From Bradyrhizobium sp. AS23.2 (GTDB lineage Bacteria; Pseudomonadota; Alphaproteobacteria; Rhizobiales; Xanthobacteraceae), in contig NZ_LGHM01000033.1 of the NCBI RefSeq assembly GCF_001908185.1, forward strand, positions 1-64,000: DNA of 64,000 bases, written 5' to 3'. Shown one piece after another: positions 1-8,770 of the stretch. The notes beneath the pieces were generated by a model. The model saw nothing but the letters and a program-made list of their open reading frames with translations, had not been told where the DNA came from and ran no database searches. A program made the position numbers and the translations under genes. Position 1 is the stretch's first letter, and every line of letters begins with the position of its first letter.

Positions 1-2
1 CA

Positions 3-236
3 GTCAACGACGCGTTGTTTGGGATGCTGACGCGGGAGGAATTCAAAGTGTTGTCCCAGCTGCTGTCTCGACTTGCTTCGAATGCCGACAGCGCATTGAA
101 GCTCGCCGAACATGTCAAGGCGACGCTCAAGCCTCAGCCGGATCAGCGGGTTTCCCCAACCAATTTGCCGGAATCCCGCAAAAGGCGACGTACGACGCTT
201 CGCAATACTCGGGAACGCCAGGGACGCGGAAGCTGA
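3..236 (+). CDS. MarR-family regulator, C-terminal part (cut by window edge)
   Basis: The frame is open from the window edge and ends at 236. Its first ~35 residues (LTREEFKVLSQLLSRLA, then a run to LAEHV) look like the last helix of MarR regulators, where 'LT.EE...L..LL.RL' precedes the dimerisation helix. The DNA-binding domain would lie left of the window. The tail after residue ~40 is arginine-rich and unlike the family, so the end may be altered. Assignment rests on a short stretch and is only moderate. Confidence 0.5.
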   Translation, partial: VNDALFGMLTREEFKVLSQLLSRLASNADSALKLAEHVKATLKPQPDQRVSPTNLPESRKRRRTTLRNTRERQGRGS

Positions 237-269
237 GGAGCGCGCCAGTTTCGCACCAGAAACGACCAC

Positions 270-392
270 ACGCGAATTCAGCGCATCGCTCTCCAGAAGG
301 GGCGTGCGGACCACATGGTCCTTTATGCGGCGATACGCCTTCTCAATATCGGCGAGCGAAAGGGCTAGCTGGTCTTGGCCTGCAACGATCAC
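270..392 (-). pseudogene. Threonine/serine dehydratase, N-terminal remnant
   Basis: Read on the minus strand from a GTG at 392 after a GCGAGG-like ribosome site, the frame gives about 41 residues including LADIEKAYRRIKDH and VVRTPLLESDALNSR. This is the typical opening of PLP-dependent threonine ammonia-lyases ('I..A..RI..H..RTPLL.S..L'). Similarity stops at the position where the G-G-x-x-x-x-K-x-E segment with the cofactor lysine region should follow, so only the start of the gene survives. It is a dead fragment. Confidence 0.5.
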
Positions 393-599
393 GTTGGTAC
401 CTCGCAGAAAAATTGGTCCGGCGTACGCGAGCAACGCCGGACCAAGTCTGAGGGAGGAGCCCTTCGTGAGGGGCTCTCGCCGAGCTACCGCTCGGGAGCT
501 TTGAACGATGAGCCTTACCGCCGGTCGGCAGCACCTCGCTCGATCCACGTCGATCGATTGCGACGCTCTCGTATTCCAGGAAGTGTCAGCTGATGTTGG

Positions 600-766
600 T
601 CAGCTTCTTCGACCAAGAACCTTCTTCCGCCAGGGGCGAACGGACTGGATATGCGCTTGCACGCGCTCGTAGCCGATATGCTCGTTGAACGCTGCCTGAT
701 CTTTGTAGATTTCGAAGAAGAAGAACTCGAACGGATCGTCGTTGGTCTGAGCAACGTTGAAAAGAA
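600..766 (-). pseudogene. Antibiotic-biosynthesis-monooxygenase (ABM) domain, C-terminal remnant
   Basis: The minus strand encodes a stretch with QTNDDPFEFFFFEIYKDQAAF, then an H-x-x-x-x-x-x-x-x-H-like end and a closing KKVLGRRS stop at 600-602. The pattern 'DP..F.F.E.Y.D..A...H' is characteristic of ABM-type quinol monooxygenases. The N-terminal half is missing: upstream the frame turns into the antisense of the next gene and meets a stop near 790, with no usable start. The break point near 766 is also where the rightward gene at 770 loses its beginning, so one rearrangement may have cut both. Confidence 0.55.
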
Positions 767-769
767 TAC

Positions 770-1673
770 GTGTGGTGGGACGAATCCAGCGGACTGAGCC
801 GGATAACGGCTATTGCCGACAGCCGGGCTGCGTTCGAGAAAAAGAAGCACGAATGGGTGCCGTTTACCGAGCTGACGGTGAAGCTTTTCGCGATTCCTCT
901 GCGGTGCCGTGAACTTGAAAAGAGCCGCGATACTCAACGCGGTGGGGTTTGGACCAACCCCTATCACGTCACTCAAATCGGCATTGCTTTCGCCGGCTAT
1001 TGTTTCGAGGCGTTGACCATCATAGCCCTTGTCGAGAAGTGCATGGGCAGCTTGGCCACGATGGGGTCCGCCACCCTTCCCGAACCAGAGATGACCGCCA
1101 ATTTCGTCGAGGCGATGGCCGATCGGCACCCGAAAACGCACACAAGGACGGATACCCAGTCCTTCCAGTTCCTGATTTTTGGCTTCTGGCCCGAGACCAA
1201 GTCGCCATGGCTGGCCGAGCTGTCTTACTGGAAGGGGGACCAAGACGAAAAAGGCATTTCACGCCTCCTTCGGAGGTGAAGGCGAGCTGTTCGCGATCGG
1301 GGATGGCGACATCTGCCATGAAATCGAGGGCAACCGCATCTTGCGTCGTATCCGCCGTCGTGCCGCCGCTCTGACAGAGGGCGTCGGCTCGGACGCCAAA
1401 TTCGAACACGACCGGGAGCAAGGGCGAATGAAGGTCGCCGAAAAGAAGGCGATCGAAGACATGGTACTCGAGAAGATCAATTCTGTGCACGCCAAGACTG
1501 TCGGCGGATCCATCCAAAAACTCGAACTTCACATGGATGGCGATTCTGCCGTTTCGTCATACACAGACGATCGCAATCTCGATTTCGCCGGCAGCCTTCC
1601 GCAGCTCAACCGTAGCGGCTTGGGATACATGCCCATAGGCGAACAAATGGGTCGAGGTCAATCAGATCGGTGA
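770..1673 (+). pseudogene. Conserved-looking protein of unknown function, frameshifted
   Basis: Two overlapping frames join into one protein of about 300 residues. The first runs from a GTG at 770 (WWDESSGLSRITAIADSRAA) to FLIFGFWPETKSPWLAELSY; the second continues with FHASFGGEGELFAIGDGDI to the stop at 1673. The switch falls on a run of five A at 1248-1252; with four A the text reads GDQDEKAFHASF without interruption. The early 'I.AIADSR' and ELTVKLFAIP segments recall Ntn-hydrolase/proteasome-like proteins, but this is a weak guess. The start looks clipped, since a stop lies at 758 and the remnant of another gene abuts it. Confidence 0.5.
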
Positions 1674-1854
1674 CGTGAACACCATGGTCGGAAACCAGTC
1701 GAATTATACAGGTCACCCATAAGTCCGCTGATGTAGCGGATCCCACTTTCGACGTGGTCGGGGCGGAGTGCTCGAAATCCTGAATTCGCTATGCGAGAGA
1801 AGGCCGCAGCCAGCGGCCATGCCTAGATCAGTGACTGAGACATGCAGGTGCTTG

Positions 1855-3432
1855 TCACTCCGGTAGCCCCGCTTGACGCAAGCCGTTTTCGAACAGGGCG
1901 ATATGCTCCGGTCGCTGGATCGGGATCCAGCCTTGGAGGCTGGAGATACGAAACGTGGAATCCAGCTTGCGGATATGGTCGACCGCTTTCCCCGCCCGCT
2001 CCGTTCGACCAGCGAGCGCATGACTGGCGGCGAAGATGGCCACCAGAAGCAAAAAAACCGGCAATTGTCTGAAAGATTGCTCGGCCCATAATGTGGCGAT
2101 GTCGAAGCGCTCAGCAAACAAATGCGACAGCGCCATGCCCGCGTGGATCCGGAACATCTCCGGGTCCAAAGGACTGAGTCGCATCGCGCGCAGCAAAAAT
2201 TCGATCCCGGCGTCGGGGTCGCCGCTCTCCGTTTTGAGAAAGCCGCCCAAGAACCAGGCCGCCGCCAGGTTCGGGTTGAGAACGAGCGCTTTGTCGATGA
2301 GCGCGATGCCGCCGTCCAAGTCGCCGGCGAGATGGGCAAGCGCAGTTGCACTTCTTGTCAGCGCAACGGCGTCGTCCTTACCCAATTCCACCGCAAGGCG
2401 CGCCAATCGAACGCCTTCCGCGAATTCCTGCTCCCGATCGGTCATCCAGCCGTTTATCTTCCGCCAGACATGGCACCAGGCGCCCATCGCATGCGCAGAG
2501 GCAAACTCAGGGTCGAGCTGCATGGCCTTGTAGAACAGCGGCAGAGCTAGGTCGATCGCTTCGCGCGTTCCCCGATGCAAATGCGGCATCGCGCGCAGGT
2601 AGTTATCGTAGGCACTGAGGCTACCAGTCGGCTTCCGCTTTGCGCGCTCGATCTCGGCCCGCTCGAGCTGAGAGGCGATCGCCCCGACGATGCTGTTCGC
2701 GATCTGATCCTGAAGCTCGAAGATATCGTCTAACCTTCCTTCGAATCTATCGGCCCAAAGGTGGGTGCCGGCCAACGCATCGACGAGCTGTCCCGTGATC
2801 CGGATCCGGCTCTCGGACTGGCGAACACTGCCCTCGCCGACATACCGTACCCCGAGCTCGCGTCCCACCTGCTTCTCGTCCACCGACTTGCCCTTGTAGG
2901 TGAAACTGGAGTTGCGGGCGATCACGAACAGCCAGCGAATATGCGATAACGCGGTGATGATGTCCTCGACGACACCGTCGGCAAAATAATCCTGTTCGAC
3001 GTTGCCACTCAGATTCCGGAAGGGCAGCACCGCGATCGACGGTGAATCCGGTAAGGTCAGAACGAGTTTTCCGATCGCGGTACTTTCGTTCGTGACCGAG
3101 CCGTCCGCGGTCGATTCTGCCTCAACGATCTTGCCGACGAACCGGATGCCTTTGCTGAAGACCGTCCGGATCAGGCGCTGCTCCCTCCCAGTGTCGCCAA
3201 TCGCGTTTCGAGCCGCGTTGATGTGGCTCGTCAGCGTGGATTCGGACACGATCCGCCCCTCCCACACGGCCTGCAGGAGATCATCTCTTGTCACAACCTG
3301 TTCGCGGTTCCGAACCAGGAAAAGCAACAAATCGAACACCTTAGGTCCGACAGGGATCAGTGCGGAGCCGCGCCTCAGTTCGCGCCGGTCAGCGTCGAGG
3401 CAATAATCTTCGAACAGAAATGACACTTCCAT
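1855..3432 (-). CDS. Winged-helix regulator with TolB-like and TPR domains
   Basis: A 525-residue protein when started at the ATG at 3432 (MEVSFLFEDY); a longer TTG start at 3471 is less likely. Residues ~5-100 form an OmpR/CadC-type winged helix, with the recognition part VSESTLTSHINAARNAIGD. Residues ~131-265 carry the SIAVLPFRNLSG...YFADGVVEDIITALS...ITGQLVD...HLWADRF pattern known from cytosolic winged-helix/TPR regulators related to adenylate-cyclase-associated proteins. Residues ~280-500 are helical TPR-like repeats. No membrane segment is seen. It is divergent from the SDR at 3571 and probably regulates it or itself. A paralogue with the same architecture lies at 10583. Confidence 0.85.
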   Translation of the reverse strand: MEVSFLFEDYCLDADRRELRRGSALIPVGPKVFDLLLFLVRNREQVVTRDDLLQAVWEGRIVSESTLTSHINAARNAIGDTGREQRLIRTVFSKGIRFVGKIVEAESTADGSVTNESTAIGKLVLTLPDSPSIAVLPFRNLSGNVEQDYFADGVVEDIITALSHIRWLFVIARNSSFTYKGKSVDEKQVGRELGVRYVGEGSVRQSESRIRITGQLVDALAGTHLWADRFEGRLDDIFELQDQIANSIVGAIASQLERAEIERAKRKPTGSLSAYDNYLRAMPHLHRGTREAIDLALPLFYKAMQLDPEFASAHAMGAWCHVWRKINGWMTDREQEFAEGVRLARLAVELGKDDAVALTRSATALAHLAGDLDGGIALIDKALVLNPNLAAAWFLGGFLKTESGDPDAGIEFLLRAMRLSPLDPEMFRIHAGMALSHLFAERFDIATLWAEQSFRQLPVFLLLVAIFAASHALAGRTERAGKAVDHIRKLDSTFRISSLQGWIPIQRPEHIALFENGLRQAGLPE

Positions 3433-3570
3433 CCCCCGTTGGACAAGAAGCCAAGGAAGATTCAACCGCAATTCAAGCCGGCTGCAAGGCTTTTCCGCTC
3501 AAAACATCGCACTCTCCACCCGCAGCGGCCAAGACAAGGCCGTTGAAGGCCTCGAAAACGAGAGAGAATT

Positions 3571-4320
3571 ATGAAGATTGTCGTAATTGGCGGCACCGGC
3601 CTCATCGGGACCAAGCTTGTAGGAAAGCTCAGTCAGAGGGGCCACGAGGTGGTCCCAGCGGCTCCCCGTACGGGCGTCAACACGGTGACGGGCGAGGGCC
3701 TCGCCAAGGCCCTTTCGGGCGCCGATATTGTCATCGACGTCTCGAACTCGCCCTCCTTCGAGGACCGGGCGGTATTATCATTCTTCGAAACGTCGAGCCT
3801 CAATCTTCTTTCTGACGAGGCGGACGCCAAAGTGCGGCACCACATCGCATTATCCGTTGTCGGCGCGGACCGGCTTCCGGAAAACGGGTACTTCCGCGCC
3901 AAGATGGCGCAGGAAAACTTGATCAGGGCCTCGAAGATTCCCTACACAATCGTGCGGGCCACCCAGTTCTTCGAGTTTGTCGGCGGGATCGTCGACGGCT
4001 CTTCCGATGGACAAATCGTCCGGCTGTCGCCCGCCCTATTTCAACCGGTGGCTTCGGACGATGTCGCCACAGTGCTCGCCGATGTTGCGATCGGCGCTCC
4101 TTTCAATGGCGTCATCGAATTGGCCGGGCCGGAAAAGTTCAGCCTTGACGAATTCGCTCGAAGATACCTCGTCGCGATGGAGGATCATCGCAAGGTCGTC
4201 GCCGACGTCCACGCTCGTTATTTCGGTGCAGAGCTCGATGATAGATCTCTTACGCCGGGAAGCGGCCCTCGGCTCGGCGCCATGCACTTCGAGGACTGGC
4301 TGACCCGGCTCTGCGAGTAA
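3571..4320 (+). CDS. NmrA-like SDR family oxidoreductase
   Basis: 249 residues opening with MKIVVIGGTGLIGTK, the glycine-rich NAD(P)-binding loop of atypical SDRs. NGYFRAKMAQE supplies a Y-x-x-x-K pair (YFRAK), and YTIVRATQF with FQPVASDDVA are the conserved later segments of NmrA/YwnB-like proteins. Such proteins are NAD(P)-dependent reductases or NADP sensors; the substrate is unknown. The ATG at 3571 follows GAGAGAA. It is divergent from the winged-helix regulator and is followed by an AraC gene on the same strand. Two close paralogues sit at 7196-7948 and 30265-31016, but unlike them this copy has no cupin gene after it. Confidence 0.85.
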   Translation: MKIVVIGGTGLIGTKLVGKLSQRGHEVVPAAPRTGVNTVTGEGLAKALSGADIVIDVSNSPSFEDRAVLSFFETSSLNLLSDEADAKVRHHIALSVVGADRLPENGYFRAKMAQENLIRASKIPYTIVRATQFFEFVGGIVDGSSDGQIVRLSPALFQPVASDDVATVLADVAIGAPFNGVIELAGPEKFSLDEFARRYLVAMEDHRKVVADVHARYFGAELDDRSLTPGSGPRLGAMHFEDWLTRLCE

Positions 4321-4404
4321 GGAGCTTTGCTGGTACCGGTCGACATCACGTACGGCGGTTTGGTTTCGTACAGCGTCATGCTTCACCAATGCGAGGACAA
4401 ATCC

Positions 4405-5366
4405 ATGAGCAAGCTCATCTCGCACGATCGTCCGCAAGAAGATTCTCCGTCTGCGGTTGACGGCCACAAGAATACTTCATCCGTTGCCGAGCGGCCTCAC
4501 GCCGATGTGGAAATGATGCGCGTGCTCAAGACGGCGCCGCTGCACATGGCTTCAGATCCATCGAACGGTGTGATCACCTTCTGGAAGCATGACCCCTTGC
4601 ACGACGTGGTCAGGCCCATGGCCGACCACGTCGTCATGACTTTCCCCGGCGAGCCCGTTCGGTTCGAGCGCCGCGACGGCAAGGCCCACGCAAATGGAAT
4701 GACGCGGCCCGGGACCGTGACGGTCATTCCGGCGGGCTCGACTTCACGGTGGGACATCTACCAGCCTTTGAGTGTCCTTCAGCTCTATATTCCGCAGACA
4801 ACGCTCAATCGCGTCGCCGAGGAAGCCGGCACATCCCTTCCCGGCGATCTTGTGGAGCGAACTGCGCATCCCGACGCCATTACATCCCGATTGCTGATGA
4901 GCGCGGCCGACGTCCTGGAAGGCTGCGCGGCCCTGGATGGGCTGTTCAGGCACCAACTGACGGATCTTCTGGCGACGCGCCTGCTGGCGGCGCATTCCGG
5001 ATCACCCGCAACGTTCCGGCCCATCATGGGTGGCTGCCGCCGAAGGTGCTGGGGCGCGCCATCGAACGTCTGCGTTCGGACAGTGATGCGGACGTATCGC
5101 TCGCTGCGCTAGCCGCCGATGCGGGCCTGTCGCGCTTCCACTTCTGCCGGGCCTTCAAGGAAAGCACAGGGCTCTCGCCTCACGCCTGGTTACGCCAGCA
5201 CCAGCTCGAACAGGCCATGAAGATGCTGCGCGAGACGGATGACTCGATCGCGTTGATCGCAGCAGCGCTTGGGTATTCCTCGCAGACAGCCTTCGCTGCC
5301 GCGTTCAGAAAGATGACCGGCGAAAGTCCGAGCGATTGGCGGCGACGCATGCGGTGGACGTCTTAG
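4405..5366 (+). pseudogene. AraC-family regulator, frameshifted near 5031
   Basis: The N-terminal sensing part starts at the ATG at 4405 (MSKLISHDRPQ) and resembles that of the intact paralogue at 8769-9713 (shared VTVIPAGSTSRWDI and LLMSAADVL). The frame breaks after ATFRPIMGG at about 5030-5033, and the C-terminal double helix-turn-helix (LAALAADAGLSRFHFCRAFKE, LGYSSQTAFAAAFRKMTGESP) continues in another frame to 5366. Alignment with the paralogue (FQPAAGGLSPTGLRRAI against FRPIMGG/LPPKVLGRAI) shows that exactly one base is missing. Restoring it gives a normal regulator of about 320 residues, so sequencing error is possible. Confidence 0.8.
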
Positions 5367-5520
5367 TCGGCGACTCCGACTCTGTGAATGGCAGGTGCGA
5401 GGTTCGTCAAAATTGCCGCAAATGACACGACCATCGGCTCGCAGTGACGAGAAACGAGAATGATGCGACCGAAGTCCCGCTACCGATCCTCAAGGCATCC
5501 AACTCGAAAGGAAACGTGAG

Positions 5521-6171
5521 ATGAAAACATTTCTCAGCATCGGAGCGGGCCCGGGAATCGGGTTCGCGACCGCAGAACGCTTTGCCAGAGAGGGTTTCCA
5601 AGTGATCTTGTCCGCTCGGACCGCCCCTAGGACTCGATATCTGGCTGAAAGGCTGTCGAAGAACGGGTACAACGCCGATGTACGCGAGGTGGACTCGGGT
5701 GATCCGAACAGTATCGCTGAACTCGTCGCGGATGTTCAGAAGCAGCACGGCGCAATCGACGTCCTGCACTACAATGCCGCGTCGATGCGGAAGGCGACCA
5801 TCTCCGAGCAGCCGCGCGACAGTTTCAACGCCGATCTCGCCGTCAACATCGGCGGCGCGCTAGTCGCCGCCCAAGCGGTCGCTCCGACGATGGAAAGGCA
5901 AAACTCCGGTGCGGTCTTGTTGACCGGCGGCGGTTTCGCACTTGCTCCGAGCGCGGACTATCTCTCGGTCAGCATCGGCAAGGCCGGCATCCGCGCTCTG
6001 GCTCACGGACTGTTCGAGCCGTTTCGGGACAAGGGGATTCACGTCGCGACAGTGACCGTCTGCACCTTCGTTGTCCCGGACTCGAAGGAGGCCACATCGG
6101 TCGCCGACCAATTCTGGCATCTCTACAACCAGCCGAGGGACGCTTGGACTGTCGAGGTGAACTTTCCCTGA
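5521..6171 (+). CDS. SDR family oxidoreductase, atypical active site
   Basis: 216 residues with ATG at 5521 after AAAGGAAACGTGAG. The Rossmann loop is GAGPGIGFATAERFAREG, and HYNAA is the usual NNAG-equivalent. The active-site helix reads PSADYLSVSIGKAGIR: the lysine is present but the residue four before it is Val, and the tyrosine lies seven before it. The C-terminal QPRDAWTVEVNF end resembles the ends of the SDRs at 52871 and 61559, so the three form one subfamily. The gene stands alone after the AraC gene; the substrate is unknown. Confidence 0.8.
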   Translation: MKTFLSIGAGPGIGFATAERFAREGFQVILSARTAPRTRYLAERLSKNGYNADVREVDSGDPNSIAELVADVQKQHGAIDVLHYNAASMRKATISEQPRDSFNADLAVNIGGALVAAQAVAPTMERQNSGAVLLTGGGFALAPSADYLSVSIGKAGIRALAHGLFEPFRDKGIHVATVTVCTFVVPDSKEATSVADQFWHLYNQPRDAWTVEVNFP

Positions 6172-6210
6172 ACGGGAAAAATGCGATTCCGCGCGATATG
6201 GCGGCTGCAT

Positions 6211-6250
6211 CGGCAGCAATCGCTCGATAGGTACGGCAATCACTCTGGCG
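6211..6250 (+). promoter_or_regulatory. Tandem AATCGCTC direct repeat, site A
   Basis: AATCGCTC at 6218-6225 and AATCACTC at 6238-6245 start exactly 20 bp apart, in the setting CAGCAATCGCTC ... TACGGCAATCACTCTGGCGCAG. The same arrangement occurs at 8733-8770, 12347-12386 and 16166-16205. The downstream copy ends 67 bp before the ATG at 6312. Two same-direction half-sites two helical turns apart is the usual layout for AraC-type activators, so this is a likely operator. The cognate protein is inferred, not shown. Confidence 0.6.
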
Positions 6251-6311
6251 CAGTAGCAAGCGAGATCGAGTAGATCATCTCAGTGCCCACGATCATCGAC
6301 GGGGACCGACA

Positions 6312-6602
6312 ATGATCCGGAAAACCTTCGTCAGCCGCCTCGCAATCGCTACACGACGACGCGGTCTTGCCACAGCTACCATCTACGGCCTCTCGCTGGC
6401 TGTCCGCTTCACCTCGGCGGCGGGTGAGGAGGTGGAAATCCCGCCGCAGTTCGTTCAGAGGCCCCATCCCCTGGTTTCCATCATGACCGGGGATAACGCT
6501 TCGCTTCCCTACCAAGACTGGGCCCGGAGCCCGTCTCTACCGCACCTGCTTCGTCAGGGCTGGCGGGTGAACTCGTCACCACCAGGATGCATCGCGCCGT
6601 AG
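6312..6602 (+). CDS. Small protein of unknown function downstream of site A
   Basis: 96 residues starting MIRKTFVSRLAIATRRRG. I recognise no domain. About 110 bp upstream and the first codons match the region at 12347-12475: both have the tandem repeat, then a TAGATCATC-CAGTGC block, then ATGATC. The N-terminus resembles that of the ORF at 12449 (MISKSIVRPRAAAT). The rest of the two proteins does not align well, so one or both may be degenerate. Expression is suggested only by the shared promoter. Confidence 0.4.
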   Translation: MIRKTFVSRLAIATRRRGLATATIYGLSLAVRFTSAAGEEVEIPPQFVQRPHPLVSIMTGDNASLPYQDWARSPSLPHLLRQGWRVNSSPPGCIAP

Positions 6603-6666
6603 CTCCTCCGCACGATCCGGGCACGTGACCGAGACGACCAGCCTCCTCTGAGGACTTTTCACGCGG

Positions 6667-6703
6667 ATCGGGCCGCGCTTCCTTCGGAAAAGCGCGGCCC
6701 GAT
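6667..6703. terminator. Bidirectional hairpin terminator
   Basis: A perfect 14-bp inverted repeat, ATCGGGCCGCGCTT / AAGCGCGGCCCGAT, encloses a CCTTCGGAA loop. It lies between the rightward ORF ending at 6602 and the leftward cupin gene ending at 6766, the right place for a shared terminator. The T tract after it is short (CGTTTCC). Confidence 0.6.
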
Positions 6704-6765
6704 CGTTTCCGTCGCCTCCAACGGCAAGGACCGGACTCACGTCCGAGAGCCCTCGCCGCACGAAG

Positions 6766-7155
6766 TTATTGTGCCGGCAGAACCGCGGGGGCGCCCTTGT
6801 CCTTGATCAAGACCACCAGGAATTTCGCCGGCTGGGTGGCGCTGGCGTTGCGGTCGACGACATGAACATCGGCAGGGCCTTCATAAAAGCTCTGTCCCGG
6901 CGTCAGCGTCACCTCCGGCCCGCCCTTCAACTGCATCACGACCGAGCCCTCCAGCACATAGACAAACGCATGAGCGTTGTGCCGGTGACTGGCGCTCGAC
7001 CCGCCGGGCGCATGTTCTACCGTGATCATCACGGCTTCCTTGCCGGGGCTCTCCGGAAGATCCTTGGCCGTCAGCAATGTGACCTTGGGCCCCTCGGCCG
7101 TTGCCGTGCCGGACATGAGGCACAGAAAGGTCAACGCAGCGAGTGCAGTTTTCAT
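6766..7155 (-). CDS. Secreted small cupin-domain protein
   Basis: 129 residues. MKTALAALTFLCLMSGTATA is a clear Sec signal peptide with cleavage after the ATA-type end, so the product is periplasmic. The rest is a single cupin: SHRHNAHAFVYVLEGSV contains the metal-ligand histidines, and PGQSFYEGPADVHVV is the second motif. Such cupins bind a metal and often act on or sense small carbonyl compounds; the exact role is unknown. The gene follows the NmrA-like SDR (7948-7196) by 40 bp in the same direction. The same gene pair recurs at 30265-31482, where the cupin is highly similar. Confidence 0.85.
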   Translation of the reverse strand: MKTALAALTFLCLMSGTATAEGPKVTLLTAKDLPESPGKEAVMITVEHAPGGSSASHRHNAHAFVYVLEGSVVMQLKGGPEVTLTPGQSFYEGPADVHVVDRNASATQPAKFLVVLIKDKGAPAVLPAQ

Positions 7156-7195
7156 GGTCGAGTCCTCCTCGTTACCGGGATCCGCCGATGCAGAT

Positions 7196-7948
7196 TCACG
7201 CGGCCGCCCTCGAGCGGCGGAGCCATTCGTCGAGGCCGATGCGACCGAGGCGCGCCTCGCCTAGCGGCACCAGCGAGTGCTGTTCGACCCGCCCGCCCCA
7301 ATAGCGGGCCTCGGGATCGCTCACGACCTCGCGCGGGTCGCCGATTGCCTTCAGATAGCGGGCGACGATGTCGGTCAACGGCGCGCGTTCGGGGCCGGCG
7401 ATCTCGACGATGCCGTTCCGCGGCGCTGCCATCGCCGCATCGGCGACCATGGCGGCGACGTCGTCCGACGCGATCGGCTGGAACAAGATCGGCGCGAGTC
7501 TGACCTTGTTTCCGTCCTGGCTTGAATCGGCGATGCCGCCAAGGAATTCCATGAACTGGGTCGCGCGGACGATGGTGTACGGAACGCGGGAGGCCTGGAT
7601 CAGTTTCTCCTGCGCGACCTTGGCGCGGAAGTAGCCGTTGTCGGTACGATCGATGGCGACGATCGACAATGCGACATGGTACCGAACACCCGCTGCGGCC
7701 TCCGCTGCGAGAAGGTTGCGGCCCGAGGTCTGGAAGAAGTCCAGCACCGCCTTGTCTTCGAACGAGGGCGAATTGGCGAGATCGATGACCATCTGCGTGC
7801 CCGCCATGACCTCCTTCAGCCCCTCGCCCGTCATCGTATTGACCCCGCTTTTGGGCGAGGCGGCAACCACCTCGTGGCCGGCCTGGCGAAGAATGGCGAC
7901 TGTCTTGGAGCCGATCAGGCCGGTGCCCCCGATGACTACGATTCTCAT
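7196..7948 (-). CDS. NmrA-like SDR family oxidoreductase
   Basis: 250 residues from the ATG at 7948 (MRIVVIGGTGLIGSKTVAIL), chosen over an upstream start at 8074 because GGAGGATCACC precedes it and the Rossmann loop begins there. NGYFRAKVAQE gives Y-x-x-x-K, and YTIVRATQFMEF and LFQPIASDDVAA are conserved. It forms an operon with the secreted cupin downstream. The protein is close to the 30265 copy and more distant from the 3571 copy. Likely an NAD(P)-dependent reductase or redox sensor of unknown substrate. Confidence 0.87.
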   Translation of the reverse strand: MRIVVIGGTGLIGSKTVAILRQAGHEVVAASPKSGVNTMTGEGLKEVMAGTQMVIDLANSPSFEDKAVLDFFQTSGRNLLAAEAAAGVRYHVALSIVAIDRTDNGYFRAKVAQEKLIQASRVPYTIVRATQFMEFLGGIADSSQDGNKVRLAPILFQPIASDDVAAMVADAAMAAPRNGIVEIAGPERAPLTDIVARYLKAIGDPREVVSDPEARYWGGRVEQHSLVPLGEARLGRIGLDEWLRRSRAAA

Positions 7949-8076
7949 GGTGATCCTCCGTTGTCCTTGCGCGTTGAACTTTTGGAATGCGTTGTAGCTC
8001 CTCATAGTCGCGCGATCAGCGCTGTTCGATTGATGCTGCGCCATGGAGCGTGACAAGGTCGCCTCTGTGCGCAATT

Positions 8077-8124
8077 GACGATACCATGCGCCCAGGCGGC
8101 ATCAGAGCTCCGTGGATTGGTCAG
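8077..8124 (-). promoter_or_regulatory. Conserved element pair upstream of SDR-cupin operon (copy 1)
   Basis: On the minus strand CTGACCAATC (8124-8115) and TGGTATCGTC (8086-8077) are separated by 28 bp. Upstream of the second SDR-cupin operon CTGACCAATC (30079-30088) and TGGTATTGTC (30117-30126) are also 28 bp apart. The surrounding sequence is only partly alike, so these blocks are probably kept by selection as promoter or operator parts. Confidence 0.45.
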
Positions 8125-8191
8125 CCAGACTGATCGATTTGTAAGCGGGGCTCAGCTTCCGAGTTGGTTCGGTAGTTTGAATTGGCTGATA

Positions 8192-8668
8192 TCACCGCAT
8201 CACGCCGATGATCGCGACCACGAAGAACACCAGCACGATGCCTTGGACAATGGCAAACGGCAGTTCGGCCGGCGGCACGCTTGGCGCCAGCGCATGCAAT
8301 GTCGGTACCTTCAGGAAGGACTGGACCACCAGCACGAACACGTTGAGATAGAGCGAGACCAACGCGGTCAGCACGTAAATCCAGCGCCAGGCGCCGCCGA
8401 GATTCATGCCGTAACGCGCAAAGCAGGCGATCGCCAGCAGCACCAAAGACAGAATGCCGATCAGGATCCCCGGCGTGATTCCGTTGAACGGAAACATGAA
8501 CCCGGTCACGCTGGTCAGCAGGGTGAGCGTCAGGAAGCTCGCGGTCAGGCCCGGCATCCGCCTGGAGCCGAACATGCCGAACATCACGATCAGGCCCGCC
8601 ACGATTGCAGTCAGGCTGATGATCACATGGACCATCGTGAACGCGGCCAAGCTCATACCCAGCATCAT
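8192..8668 (-). CDS. Small integral membrane protein of unknown function
   Basis: 158 residues, almost wholly hydrophobic, with four to five membrane helices: about residues 8-30 (MVHVIISLTAIVAGLIVMFG), 43-60, 67-84, 94-115 and 138-157. The start codon at 8668 follows CTGGAGGCGATC. I recognise no named domain. Site B of the tandem AATCGCTC repeat ends 69 bp upstream, abutting the stop of the AraC gene, so this gene is the best candidate target of that regulator. Confidence 0.7.
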   Translation of the reverse strand: MMLGMSLAAFTMVHVIISLTAIVAGLIVMFGMFGSRRMPGLTASFLTLTLLTSVTGFMFPFNGITPGILIGILSLVLLAIACFARYGMNLGGAWRWIYVLTALVSLYLNVFVLVVQSFLKVPTLHALAPSVPPAELPFAIVQGIVLVFFVVAIIGVMR

Positions 8669-8732
8669 GATCGCCTCCAGGGAAAGCTAATTCTTGGATG
8701 CCAGACTGCTACCAGATCCGAAGTGCAGCAGC

Positions 8733-8770
8733 CCCAGAGCGATTGTCACGATTGTAGAGCGATTGCTCTT
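8733..8770 (-). promoter_or_regulatory. Tandem AATCGCTC direct repeat, site B
   Basis: On the minus strand AATCGCTC at 8764-8757 and again at 8744-8737, exactly 20 bp apart, in the context AGAGCAATCGCTCTACAA ... GACAATCGCTCTGGGG. The site touches the stop codon of the AraC gene (8769-8771), and the downstream copy ends 69 bp before the ATG at 8668. The spacing to the start codon is almost the same as at sites A (67) and C (70). Confidence 0.65.

Noticed and set aside
457..477. Inverted repeat GAGCCC/GGGGCTC as terminator
   Set aside because: Short, imperfect stem without T tract and no gene ending nearby on the matching strand.
515..1243. Long open frame on the minus strand (~240 codons)
   Set aside because: It is mostly antisense to the frameshifted rightward gene at 770-1673, and the ABM part lies in another minus frame. 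The residue mix (G/R/P/L rich) is that of a shadow frame.
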